Assembly (NCBI GenBank): GCA_024278075.1
Contig: JAJRTW010000166.1
Location: forward strand, 1-34,117
Direction: 5' to 3'
From: Bacteroidota bacterium
Lineage (GTDB): Bacteria > Bacteroidota > Ignavibacteria > Kapaibacteriales > UBA2268
DNA: 34,117 bases
Shown: one piece after another, positions 18,110 to 28,278 of the stretch
How the letters are laid out: the number at the start of each line of letters is the position of its first letter
How positions within the stretch are numbered: the first letter of the stretch is position 1
The notes under the pieces: generated by a model
Seen by the model: only the letters and a program-made list of their open reading frames with translations
Database searches by the model: none
Told to the model about the DNA's origin: nothing
Position numbers and translations under genes: made by a program

Positions 18110-18190
18110 CATGGATACTGGATTCTTCATGGAGTTTATCCTGAGTCAGGCCGATCGTGTCTATAGTTCGACTCCGATGACTATGACACT
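18110..18190. repeat. Partial copy D of the composite repeat
   Basis: atggatactggattcttcatggagtttatcctgagtcaggccgatcgtgtctatagttcgactcc matches 16566-16640. Confidence 0.75.
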
Positions 18191-18448
18191 AAAATAGTCA
18201 CCCTGAACTCAGTCGAAGGGTTCAGAATGACATTTCGTAAGTGCTTTATTTTTCAAGTCATTATAAAAATTATCCGAAGTGTTAATTAACAAGTTTTTAG
18301 GAAAATGACAATTCTCCTATTTTTCAGAAGTCTCTATTACTCAAAAAAGCGATTGTTCAACAAACTTATAATATGTATCTTGAAATTAATTCAATGTTAA
18401 TTAACGTGTGCTTTGCCATATATTTAATGCTATTTTCGGGTTATTAAT

Positions 18449-18856
18449 ATGATTTACACCAATGATTTCTCTTTGGATAAGAAACGAATATCCTTGGCCG
18501 TTTTATCAACTCTTGCAATCTCTTCTGTTCTATTTTATTTTAAACATGACAGTCCCCCATTTGTAGTCATTGGAATGGTTGTAAGTAGTTTAATGTTTTA
18601 TATTGTATTGAGGGTTTATCTTCATTTAATGCAAAATAACCCCAACAAACTCATTTGGTTTTGTAAATTATGCTCCAAATTAATTCCGGCAATCCTCTTG
18701 CTGCCATATTTATTTATAAAAGATGATTACGGATTATTTATTGCAGGAGTTATATTAGGGCTGTTAGCTAATGTATTTTTTGCAGAGATAAAAACTATGA
18801 AAGAAGTAATAAAGGAGTCCAAAGGAAATAATCAACCTCACCGCATTCGAGAGTGA
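18449..18856 (+). CDS. Hypothetical membrane protein
   Basis: 135-aa ORF with four hydrophobic segments; no recognised family. Confidence 0.6.
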   Translation: MIYTNDFSLDKKRISLAVLSTLAISSVLFYFKHDSPPFVVIGMVVSSLMFYIVLRVYLHLMQNNPNKLIWFCKLCSKLIPAILLLPYLFIKDDYGLFIAGVILGLLANVFFAEIKTMKEVIKESKGNNQPHRIRE

Positions 18857-18902
18857 GATATCCAACACTTTGGATGTGTTGGACATCTGCTATGGATAGA
18901 TA

Positions 18903-20291
18903 CTACCTCTTCCTGCGAAATAGCCTACCAATCAGCTTGCTTCCGGGAAATGACAAAGATTCGTTGTTCACTTTTAATGTCAGAATAATGCCGAATGTGC
19001 CGATTACGATATTGCCAAGCCACATACTCATTACCGGCGAAAGCAGGCCGCGGTCGGCAAGTTTTTCACCGCCAATCAGGCAGGCCCAGTAAATTATATA
19101 AAACCCCAGGCTAAAAGCAGCACTCAGCCCGAAATTACCACCCCGCGTTATTATCCCCAGCGGGCAGCCCACGAACAAAAATATAAAACAAGCAAACGGA
19201 ATGGCGTATTTCTTTTGGATTTCCACGTTATACTGCTTCGCCTTCAGAAGATATTCCTGCTCTTGGTATATATCGGATTGAATAGTTGAACTTAAGAAAG
19301 TAATTCTTTGTTGGGAATGCTTTAAAGCGCTAATCCGGCTTGTGTCTTTCTTGCGTTTCGAAGGCAATTTGACGATAGCTGCTTTTTCCGTTTCATCACT
19401 TTGGACGATACCGGCAAGGAAATTATAGTGCTTAATTAATTGCTGCATAGTCCGGAACTTAGCCTCTGCGGATTTTCCCATAGCTTCATCGACAATTTGC
19501 TGCATATCATCAATGTTCAGTTCGCGGTCGCCGCGCGAGATAATGTCATCATCGGTGCGGTTGAAGGTGAAGCCGCTGGCCTTCATGTAAATTTTATATT
19601 TATTAAAATTAATTATTTTGTAATTATCGAACCGGCCCGGTACCAATTGGTGAATCTCGCCATTTGTTAGGTCGAGAACCAGTTTGGACATATCCGGAGT
19701 GAAAGCAAACTCGCCCGTATCGGCCGAAACAATATTCAACCTGCGGTTCTTCGAATGGTCATAGATAGTCACCCCCTTCAGCATTCCCGACACCGAATCC
19801 ACCGACCGTGCCAATATGGTATAGCCGTCAATCTGGGTGGAGAACTGGCCGGCATCAATTGCAAAAGTAGGCTTAATCCTTCGGATGTCGCTGAATAAAG
19901 TTTTCGCCTTGTGGTTTGCGTCCGGCAGCACACGGTCGTTGAACAGGAACAGGGCGAACGACAGGATAAGGCCGAAAATCATAACAGGTATCATCATCCT
20001 TACAAGGCTTCCGCCGCTTGCTTTCACAATTGTTATTTCGTTGGCCGCCGACAAACCACCGAATGCCATCAGCGTGGAGAACAGCACCCCCATAGGCACA
20101 GCCAATACCACCATCCACGCAAGATTAAGCGCTATAAGCTGGGTGATAATCCAATAATCCAATCCCTTGCCCACGAGTTTGTCTAAGTGGTTCAATACGA
20201 ACTGCATCAAAAACAAAAATATTACGGTCGAGACACCGAATACAAATGGCGCAGCCATGGCACGGATAATATATCTGTCGAGAAGATTCAT
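18903..20291 (-). CDS. LptF/LptG family permease (YjgP/YjgQ)
   Basis: MNLLDRYIIRAMAAPFVFGVSTVIFLFLMQFVLNHLDKLVGKGL; AVPMGVLFSTLMAFGGLSAANEITIVKASGGSL; IPFACFIFLFVGCPLGI. Confidence 0.93.
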   Translation of the reverse strand: MNLLDRYIIRAMAAPFVFGVSTVIFLFLMQFVLNHLDKLVGKGLDYWIITQLIALNLAWMVVLAVPMGVLFSTLMAFGGLSAANEITIVKASGGSLVRMMIPVMIFGLILSFALFLFNDRVLPDANHKAKTLFSDIRRIKPTFAIDAGQFSTQIDGYTILARSVDSVSGMLKGVTIYDHSKNRRLNIVSADTGEFAFTPDMSKLVLDLTNGEIHQLVPGRFDNYKIINFNKYKIYMKASGFTFNRTDDDIISRGDRELNIDDMQQIVDEAMGKSAEAKFRTMQQLIKHYNFLAGIVQSDETEKAAIVKLPSKRKKDTSRISALKHSQQRITFLSSTIQSDIYQEQEYLLKAKQYNVEIQKKYAIPFACFIFLFVGCPLGIITRGGNFGLSAAFSLGFYIIYWACLIGGEKLADRGLLSPVMSMWLGNIVIGTFGIILTLKVNNESLSFPGSKLIGRLFRRKR

Positions 20292-20638
20292 AATTATTAT
20301 TCGCTAAATTAATTAATTTATTTTATTTCATTGCTGTCCGGTTAATAATAATAGACTTTCCAATATATCTCTTATAATTGAAATTTGCTATAATCATAAC
20401 TTGTCATTCCGAACTTGTTTCGGAATCCATAAGCCAAAACGGTTTTATTATTAAAAGGATGCTGAAATAAATTCAGCAAGACATCTATCCAGCATATTAT
20501 ATGTGAATCCCGAATACTTAAATTAGATTACCCTCAAAGAGTACTAACTATTTATTATTATAGTAGTTACAAAAAATATTCAACTAAAAAGTGCTAGGAA
20601 ATGGATTTAATGTACTCTTATGCTTTGCAGATTGTAGG

Positions 20639-20733
20639 ACAACCCCCTGCTCGCCTGGCTCACTTCCCCCTTTTTTAAGGGGGGAATAGTTGATCATATT
20701 CCCCCTTAAAAAAGGGGGATTTAGGGGGTTGTT
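20639..20733. repeat. ~95-bp compound palindrome of the CCCCCTTAA family, outer arms ACAACCCCCT / AGGGGGTTGT
   Basis: acaaccccctgctcgcctggctcacttcccccttttttaaggggggaat...attcccccttaaaaaagggggatttagggggttgtt. Confidence 0.9.
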
Positions 20734-20886
20734 ATTCTCCTTAATACATAAACACTTAAATCTTTTTCTCCGACTTCTTTTTGAGGAATACTTAATGAAC
20801 GATATTAATATCGAAATGTTCTTGTTTTTTAGATAAATCTTCTGTAATTTTAAAGTCCTGAAAAAGTAAAATACAAGAGGATTAGA

Positions 20887-21228
20887 ATGGTAGCTTTTCT
20901 AAGTGTAATATTAATGATTATTTCGGTGCTTTTAGTAGCAGTTGTTCTGCTGCAACCCGGCAAAGGCGATATGATTTCCGGTTTGGGCGGCATGGGCGGG
21001 CAGTTCAATGCACTGCTCGGAACAAGAAAAGCAATGAATTTTCTGTCGAAAACGACTATGGCGCTTGCCGCAGCAATTATTGTGCTTTCGCTCACAACCA
21101 ACTTATTCTTTGTTGGAAATGAAGAAGCCGGCCCCAGGCCGGTAATCGAGGGTGTTGACGTGCCTATGGATCTTCCGGACCCTGGTGCAGGCCTCCCTCA
21201 GGCTCCGCCACCGCAGCCTAATGAATAA
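20887..21228 (+). CDS. secG: Preprotein translocase subunit SecG
   Basis: SVLLVAVVLLQPGKGDMISGLGGMGGQFNALLGTRKAMNFLSKTTMALA. Confidence 0.95.
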   Translation: MVAFLSVILMIISVLLVAVVLLQPGKGDMISGLGGMGGQFNALLGTRKAMNFLSKTTMALAAAIIVLSLTTNLFFVGNEEAGPRPVIEGVDVPMDLPDPGAGLPQAPPPQPNE

Positions 21229-21258
21229 TTTCACTTTTGCACAATTTCTTTTAATATT

Positions 21259-21295
21259 AAGCCCAATTGGTAATTAACCCTTTGGGCTTTTTTTT
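21259..21295 (+). terminator. Rho-independent terminator of secG
   Basis: AAGCCCAA...TTGGGCTTTTTTTT. Confidence 0.9.
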
Positions 21296-21326
21296 CTGTG
21301 TCATTAGTCGCTGGTTGACACCAATT

Positions 21327-21389
21327 ATTTATGTTCTGCCAGTTGTTACAACTGGCAGAACATAAATTCAGGCAGGTTGCGAACCTGCC
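21327..21389. repeat. 41-bp near-perfect palindrome (20-bp arms, 1-nt centre) followed by a 19-bp palindrome GGCAGGTTGCGAACCTGCC
   Basis: ATTTATGTTCTGCCAGTTGT T ACAACTGGCAGAACATAAAT read directly. Confidence 0.95.
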
Positions 21390-21490
21390 ACTACACATAC
21401 ATTGATTGAACTATAATAAATAGTTATCAATCATATATGAGATGTCGCACTATCGGATGAATTCAGAGTACGCCGAATGGAATAACTCTA

Positions 21491-22171
21491 TTAATTAATC
21501 ACTATTCTTTTTCTGATAAAGCGTTCCTTGCCAATCCTGACTTCGCCGATATAATCACCCCGCGGCATTTTTCGTCCTTTATCATCGCGGCCGTTCCAGG
21601 TGATTTTATAAGGCCCCGGTGGCTGTCGGCCTTTGAATAATGTCGAAATTACAGCCGCCCGGACAGAATAAATAACCACTTCGACCTCAACATAATAGTC
21701 CAGCCGGTATTTAATCACAGGCGATACGTCTTCGGCCAGGCCAAGCAAACTGCCAATATCGGCAAAAGATATTTTAGCTCCATAGGGTGACAGAGTAGTG
21801 ATTCCGGGGATATATTGCGACATTTGCCTGTTAATTTCGTGCTGTACCACTTGATTTCCCGTGGGAATAAAGTACTCTCGGGGAATATTGTTTATGTTCT
21901 GCATTGCTATTTGCCAGGGTTTGCCGCTTGCAAGCTCGCGATCCACCTTCCAAAGCTCCTCGGACAATTTAATATCATTATTCAGGCGTTCAATTGCCGG
22001 TAGTTTTATCTTCAATGCCTCCATATAAGCGCTGTCCTGCTGCGAAGAATAATTAATTACAGGGCCGGATTTGCCACCCGGCAACACAGGTTCTTTTTGC
22101 TTACTATTCCCGGGATTAGTCGAATCGGCTAAAAAAGAGCTTCCGTTCTTAGGCGGCCCCAATTGTCTCAA
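21491..22171 (-). CDS. Hypothetical protein with FlgD-like C-terminal module; coding probably extends upstream into a signal peptide
   Basis: PGPYKITWNGRDDKGRKMPRGDYIGEVRIGKERFIRKRIVIN C-terminus; upstream in-frame KIKHINSILLLLLIACINPYFANSNSS. Confidence 0.7.
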   Translation of the reverse strand: MRQLGPPKNGSSFLADSTNPGNSKQKEPVLPGGKSGPVINYSSQQDSAYMEALKIKLPAIERLNNDIKLSEELWKVDRELASGKPWQIAMQNINNIPREYFIPTGNQVVQHEINRQMSQYIPGITTLSPYGAKISFADIGSLLGLAEDVSPVIKYRLDYYVEVEVVIYSVRAAVISTLFKGRQPPGPYKITWNGRDDKGRKMPRGDYIGEVRIGKERFIRKRIVIN

Positions 22172-22403
22172 TGCCCCTGATGATAAATCGATGGATGAAT
22201 TACTATTAGCAAAATACGGATTTATGCAAGCAATAAGCAGGAGTAATAATATGGAATTGATGTGTTTTATTTTATTTCCAGGATTTATCGTTCAGTCAAA
22301 TATTACGGATAAACGATTATACAGGCATTTTAGCATTTAATAATAATAATGCAAAGATTAACATTCTTGCAACCCGGCCACTATTTCTGATAAGGTACAA
22401 ATT

Positions 22404-22437
22404 AAAAAAAAACCGGCAAAGAATCAATCTGCCGGTT
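22404..22437 (-). terminator. Rho-independent terminator of S1-domain gene
   Basis: Minus strand AACCGGCA...TGCCGGTT followed by a T-run. Confidence 0.85.
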
Positions 22438-22463
22438 AGATTAAATAAAAAAAGTAAATTTCG

Positions 22464-24105
22464 CTATTTATTCGAATCAGCCAATGACTTCTTGGCTTTT
22501 TCCGAAATTAAGTCGCCAATAGAGAAAGCATTAGACCGGGACGCCCGAGCTGATTCCTTTTTGCCGCTTCTTCTGCGTTCCGGCATTGGTGAATCATCGG
22601 ATTGTTCGTCATCCCCGCCATTCAGCGAAAGGATTAAAGACTCTTCCTCGGGAACAATGTCGGCAATTACAATATCCAGCTCGTCACCGGCCTGGAACGG
22701 AATCTTCTTGCCACGGTTCAGGCCTGCCATTTTGCTGCGTGGCATAAAGCCGTCTATATCTTCGGCAATAGTAATAATTGCGCCTTTTTGCAATAATACT
22801 TTACTCACTATCCCTTTTAATTCCGTACCAATCGGATAGCGTTCGGCAAGGCCTGTCCACGGATTTTCAAGAGTCCGCTTTAAACTAAGGGCAATAGCCT
22901 TCTTTTCTTCCGACGAAGATATCACGTAAACTTCAATCTCATCGCCCGGCTTAAGTAAGTCGGCCGGCCGGTTAATTCTCTTGGTCCACGACAATTCCGC
23001 TGTTCTTAGCAATCCGTCAACGCCGGGCAAAAGTTCTACATAAGCCCCAAAATCAGTCAGCCTGCGAACAATGCCTTTGTGGACAGTATCGGCTACGAAC
23101 TTGGTTTCAACTTCTTTCCATGGCGATTCTTCAAGCTCTTTTCGGCTAAGGGCAATCCGGTTTTTTTCTTTGTCGAATTCGATAATGACAGCCTTCATCT
23201 TATCGCCTTTCTTGGCAAAATTCTTAGTGTTGTCGATATGAACCTGGGATAGGCGGGAAATATGGATTAACCCCTCTACGCCGCCCAGGTCAAGAAACAC
23301 TCCAAAAGTTGCAATGGCAGAGACAGTGCCCTCAACTATATCGCCAACATTAAGGCTGGACCAGAATTCTTCTCCAATAATTTTCTTACGGCTAACAATA
23401 ACCGTTCTGCGGTTGCTTTCGTCTTCTTGAATTTCGTGAATATTCACATTAAATTTTTGCCCAACGGCTTGGCGCAAAACATCTTCACGGGGTTTGCGTT
23501 TCAGGGAATAATGGGAAGCCGGCAAAAACAACGGGAAATTATCATACATAGCCCTTAACCCGCCGCGGATTCTTGCTTTTATCTCAACTTCGATTGTTTC
23601 GTTATTTTCCTTTACGGTTTTCAGCTTTTCGAAAACTTCGTCAAGCATCTTTTTCTCTTTCTCTGCTTCTTCGGCCTTTTTCTTTTCGGCGATTTCTTTC
23701 TCCCGAACGTCCTTCTCTGCCTCGGCAGAGGCCTCTTCCGTTATTGCTGTATCGCCGGAATCATCGGCTGCCGCAGCGGCGGGGATGTCCTGAGCCTCTT
23801 CTGCCTTCCCTTCAGAATTTGCTGCGGTATTTACTTCTGTATCTACTTCAGTATTTGCCTCAATATTTGTTTCAGCATCGGGCGGTGCGGGTTCGTCGCT
23901 AACTGCGGGAGTTTCCGGCGGTGCGGGTTCGTCTGCATTTCCGGCTGCTTGCTCGTGATTTATTTCGGGAATCGCTTCCTGAACCTGAACGGCATCCAGA
24001 ACCTCAGGCGATTGCTTCTCCGTATTTATATCCGTTTCCGCAAGATTATCCGGAGTTTCAGAATTATTAATATCGTTAGAATTGATAGTCATTTCGTCGT
24101 TTAAC
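22464..24105 (-). CDS. S1 RNA-binding domain protein (ribosomal protein S1-like) with long acidic N-terminal extension; start taken at MLNDEMTINSND
   Basis: Repeated S1 motifs: GDIVEGTVSAIATFGVFLDLGGVEGLIHISRLS; GIVRRLTDFGAYVELLPGVDGLLRTAELSW; GTELKGIVSKVLLQKGAIITIAEDIDGFMPRSKM. Confidence 0.93.
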
Positions 24106-24514
24106 ATATAGTACTCACAAAAAAAAATTATCCGTCGGTGTGGAAGGAAAAATGAAGGAAAAATTGAATTGTCCTGAACAATCGTTGTTTCATTTAGTTT
24201 ATTTAGTTCCAATAAATTACAGAAAACAAATTTAAGAATAAATTGATTAAGAAAACAAAAAAAAAATAGCATTAAAATTAGAAATCTCTGTTATTTTCCC
24301 TGTTTTGCCATTGTTATGCCAATTTCTATTAGCTTTTGCAGCAATTCAAGGGCCTTTTTCCTCAAATGGCTGTTCGATAACACGTTAGTTTGTAATTCAC
24401 TCAAGCTGTATTAATATTTTTATAAAAAGTGAATTTATCATATCTTTGTTTTTGGGATATTCATATTCGGTTTTCGGCCATATATAATCATACAATGACA
24501 AGCGGTAGAACTAA

Positions 24515-24991
24515 ATGTACGAAGTAATAAAGAAACAGCTTCCCGCACTATTTGATAATATTGACAATTTCATAACAAATGCATCGGGGTTTTTGGCAGT
24601 AATTTATCATTCGTTGCCGGATATTAATTGGATTGGCTTTTATTTGGCCAATGGTTCTGATTTAATAGCCGGGCCATACCAGGGCAAGGTTGCGTGTGTG
24701 AAGATACCAATCGGCAAGGGTGTATGTGGTGCCTGCGCCGGGCTAAAGGAAATCATTACTGTGGATGATGTGGGCGAATTCCGCGGGCATATTGCCTGCG
24801 ATCCAATGTCCAAATCGGAGATTGTCCTGCCTGTTATCGTTAATGGAACATTGCTGGGCGTACTTGATATTGATTCACCCGTCCGGACAAGGTTCAATGA
24901 ATATGACAAACAAAATCTGGCCGGTTTGCTTGATATATTAATCAATTCTTCCGACATGGATAAATTTAAACAATATTTGGAATCTAAATGA
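24515..24991 (+). CDS. msrC: GAF domain protein, free methionine-(R)-sulfoxide reductase (fRMsr/MsrC)
   Basis: INWIGFYLANGSDLIAGPYQGKVACVKIPIGKGVCGACAGLKEIITVDDVGEFRGHIACDPMSKSEIVLPV. Confidence 0.92.
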   Translation: MYEVIKKQLPALFDNIDNFITNASGFLAVIYHSLPDINWIGFYLANGSDLIAGPYQGKVACVKIPIGKGVCGACAGLKEIITVDDVGEFRGHIACDPMSKSEIVLPVIVNGTLLGVLDIDSPVRTRFNEYDKQNLAGLLDILINSSDMDKFKQYLESK

Positions 24992-26400
24992 ACAGGCTCT
25001 TCTTCGGATTCACAGCTTTGGCTATGTTTTTGGTATGCAATCTGTTTAATGCTTTCGGTGGCGTGGTTTTTAATGATGTTGTTGTCAATGATGTTGTTGT
25101 CAATGATGTTGTTGTCAATGAAATAATGCCTGCCCCGTTGAACGGCGAACCCGAATGGATAGAACTGTTCAACAATTCTTCTGACGACATTCGAGCATCG
25201 GGCTTCACAATAAATGATTTAAAAAGGACTGTGGCATTGCCGGAATTCGAAATCGGCCCATACGGTTATGCCATTATAACCAAAGATACTGCACTGTTGA
25301 AATCGCTAAGGGATATTCCCGAGTCGGCTGTAATGGTGGAAATTGGCCTTCCGGTTTTCAATAATAACTACGATGCGGCTGTTTTGAGGTCGGACGGCGG
25401 GCAAATTCTCGATTCGCTTTATTACGACATGAGCTGGGGAACGAAAGGAATATCTTTAGAGAGGATAGACCCGGACAGGCCGGCTGTTGGCAGCGACAAT
25501 CTGGCCCCCAGCAAGGCAATCGAAGGCGCCACGCCCGGATACGAAAACAGCACTGTGCGGATAATTCCTCCGCTGCAGCCGGAAGCGCTGAAGATAAATG
25601 AATTGCTGTTCGATGCCGCCGGCGGCACATCTGAGTTCATCGAACTTTGGAACTCTACGGACACTCTGATTAATTTATATGGAATTAATATATATGACGG
25701 AGCCATGGTGAGTAACCATAAACCTGTTGTTGTCTACTCGAAGTCAATAACAATCAAACCCGGGGCTTATGGCGTGATTGCGGGAGATTCTGCCATATTC
25801 GACAACTTCCCATACCTGGCCGGAGGGCCTGTGTTCATTTCGCACAAGTCACTATCGTTGAATAATAGCGGCGATATGATTGTTATAAAGGATGCTTCCG
25901 GGCAAACCCTGGACTCGATGGTTTTTGAAGAGAAATGGCATAATGAGGCAATAAATAATACAAGAAATCTGAGCCTCGAGAAGTTCAAGCCGCATCTGCC
26001 GTCGGGCGACAGGAATTCATGGTCGAGCTGTGCCGATCCTTTGGGTGCAACACCCGGGCGGATCAACAGCCTGTCGAAAGCCACGGGCGGATTTGAGATT
26101 GTAATTGAGCCGAACCCGTTCTCTACGCAAAGCCGCAACCGAGCCAATTGCATAATCAAATACAAACTGCCCTTTAAAACGGCAACAATCACTGCAACTA
26201 TCCATGGTTTAAATGGAATAGAGTTGCGGAAATTGCTGAACGCAGATTATTCCTCGGCAAGCGGCGAATTCTCGTGGAACGGAAGCGACGGCAATGGCAA
26301 CATCCTTCCGCCGGGGCCGTATATATTAAATTTGGAGGCGGCGGACAGCCAAACCGGCGAAATAGTGTCGGAAAGGAAAATGATAGTTGTCGGCGAATAG
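24988..26400 (+). CDS. Secreted lamin-tail-domain protein with FlgD-like C-terminal module
   Basis: Signal peptide; VVVNEIMPAPLNGEPEWIELFNNSSDDI and LKINELLFDAAGGTSEFIELWNSTDTLINL lamin-tail motifs; C-terminal FSWNGSDGNGNILPPGPYILNLEA. Confidence 0.88.
   Translation: MNRLFFGFTALAMFLVCNLFNAFGGVVFNDVVVNDVVVNDVVVNEIMPAPLNGEPEWIELFNNSSDDIRASGFTINDLKRTVALPEFEIGPYGYAIITKDTALLKSLRDIPESAVMVEIGLPVFNNNYDAAVLRSDGGQILDSLYYDMSWGTKGISLERIDPDRPAVGSDNLAPSKAIEGATPGYENSTVRIIPPLQPEALKINELLFDAAGGTSEFIELWNSTDTLINLYGINIYDGAMVSNHKPVVVYSKSITIKPGAYGVIAGDSAIFDNFPYLAGGPVFISHKSLSLNNSGDMIVIKDASGQTLDSMVFEEKWHNEAINNTRNLSLEKFKPHLPSGDRNSWSSCADPLGATPGRINSLSKATGGFEIVIEPNPFSTQSRNRANCIIKYKLPFKTATITATIHGLNGIELRKLLNADYSSASGEFSWNGSDGNGNILPPGPYILNLEAADSQTGEIVSERKMIVVGE
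25072..25116 (+). repeat. 15-bp in-frame coding tandem repeat x3 (aatgatgttgttgtc, NDVVV)
   Basis: Direct reading. Confidence 0.95.
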
Positions 26401-26482
26401 ACTATACTAAACTGCTGAAACAAGGGGTTGCAGGAGGTTGTTCAATAAAAACTATGCTAAATCTCTTGTTAGAAGTTTTTTA

Positions 26483-28180
26483 TCAGAATATATCGACAAA
26501 TATTTCGCCATTATAATATTTATATGAAACCCCCGGCCTTTTGTTTTTGAACCGAATTGTTACTTTTGAATATTTCGTATTGCCGTTCCGGGCATTATTA
26601 TAATTATTCCATATTTGAATATCGAAATCCTCGCCCTGCAGATCGATTTTTTCATTGAGAATAACAGCTTTTGACTGAGCGCCGAATGGCAGAAATCGTG
26701 CATTACTTGCCTCAAGCACATATAGATCATTTGATATTTTTCTGAAATTAATTTTCGTGCCGGAATATTGCTCAACCCGAACCGGGGAATTAGCTTTCAG
26801 GCCCGGGCTGCCCACCGCGAACCGCAGAATCTGTTTGATTCCCGTCTTCAACATATTAACCCGTTCATGCTTGTCGGGCGCCCCGAATATTATGATTTTC
26901 CCTATATCAGATAAATCATAATCCTTGGCATGTTCGATTATCCGGCTTGTTTTGCTCCCCGCAGCCATCCAGCTGCCCATCAAATTATAATCAACCTTAG
27001 ATGCCCACAGGCATATTAAGCAAAATAATAATGCCAGCCATCTGAAGGAAGCCTTGCCGGGTTTATCATGCAATTGTAAATCATGCAATATTGACGCAAT
27101 AATAATTATCAGCCCTATGGAAGCCGTTAGTGCATACCACCTCATAAACATTGTGGAAACGGGTATAATGAACAGTATGTACCACATTAATCCGAATTTG
27201 AAAAATTGCAGGGAGGCTTTTCCGAGCCGCCTGATTGTTCTATATGCAATGATTGCGGCGATGGCGGCAATAATTGATGTTAGTGCCAATAAAATTGCGC
27301 TGTCTGCAATGTAATAATAGCTTTGCTGCAGAAAATCGGGGGTGTGAAATGAAATTGGCAGATAAATGACGAAATTAAGCAATGTGCTGATGAAGTTAAA
27401 CTCCGTGATATTACCCGACCTTAAAAGCGAGCCTCCCACAAACAGCCACTTATAAATCAGCACAGCCAATACGATAAGAAAAGCAATTGCCGAGTGCTTA
27501 ACATAAGTATTGAGTTTGGATGCTTTAAGGCCTGATAAGTAATAAATAACAGGGAATAGTACGCCGGCGTAGGCAATCTCTTTGGTTAATACTGCCAACA
27601 GAAAGAACACAGCCGGCAGCAAATAATCTGCTGCTTTGCCGGTATTGCCCGTAAATTTTTTGTCGGCATTAATATATAGGGTAAAGCTTATCAATAGGAA
27701 GGCCGCAGCCATTACGTCTCCCCTTCCGGCAATCCATGCCACGGCGTATTCGTGGGAAGGCAGAACAGCAAAAAGGCATGATGCAATCAAAGCCGCATTC
27801 CTGCCAATTCCTAGCGCCCTGATAAAATAGCCAACGGAAAGGCATAATAATACATAAAGAAACAAATTCGAGGCCCTGAATGGCATCGGCTGGAAACCGA
27901 AAAGCCAAATTGTCAGGCTGTGGATTGAATTCACAAGCGGCCGCCAGAAAGCACCCGAAATATCGGCGGCCCGGAACGGATTAAAACAATCCCAAAAACC
28001 TGTTGGATTATGGAACAGTATAATCTGGAAATCATCATTGATAAATGGGACATTCAGCACGGGAAGCCAGGGCAGGCCCGCAAAGAGAATAATTGCAGCC
28101 GGGAAAATATATTCCCAATGCCTTTCATTAGTTTTATTCTTATCCCGAATAATTCGGGCGTTTTCTCTTATAGGCTTCAT
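26483..28180 (-). CDS. Multi-TM membrane protein, probable GT-C-type glycosyltransferase
   Basis: NVPFINDDFQIILF, GAFWRPLVNSIHSLTIWLFG, FAVLPSHEYAVAWIAGRGDVMAA; GT-C-like acidic first loop and multiple TM segments. Confidence 0.65.
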   Translation of the reverse strand: MKPIRENARIIRDKNKTNERHWEYIFPAAIILFAGLPWLPVLNVPFINDDFQIILFHNPTGFWDCFNPFRAADISGAFWRPLVNSIHSLTIWLFGFQPMPFRASNLFLYVLLCLSVGYFIRALGIGRNAALIASCLFAVLPSHEYAVAWIAGRGDVMAAAFLLISFTLYINADKKFTGNTGKAADYLLPAVFFLLAVLTKEIAYAGVLFPVIYYLSGLKASKLNTYVKHSAIAFLIVLAVLIYKWLFVGGSLLRSGNITEFNFISTLLNFVIYLPISFHTPDFLQQSYYYIADSAILLALTSIIAAIAAIIAYRTIRRLGKASLQFFKFGLMWYILFIIPVSTMFMRWYALTASIGLIIIIASILHDLQLHDKPGKASFRWLALLFCLICLWASKVDYNLMGSWMAAGSKTSRIIEHAKDYDLSDIGKIIIFGAPDKHERVNMLKTGIKQILRFAVGSPGLKANSPVRVEQYSGTKINFRKISNDLYVLEASNARFLPFGAQSKAVILNEKIDLQGEDFDIQIWNNYNNARNGNTKYSKVTIRFKNKRPGVSYKYYNGEIFVDIF

Positions 28181-28278
28181 ATTTATTTGGGAACACGTAG
28201 GTTAGCTCGATTTATGTTCCGTCAGTTGTTAGAACCGGCCAACGCAAGGCTATAATCTTCAGAACGGCAATGAACTGG

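Noticed and set aside
23573-23902. 109-aa Arg/Leu-rich plus-strand ORF
   Set aside because: Antisense shadow of the acidic N-terminus of the S1 protein.
28146-28160. CCCGAATAATTCGGG palindrome in the GT-C gene start, resembling the 171-bp element terminus
   Set aside because: 15 bp alone, inside coding sequence; could be chance.
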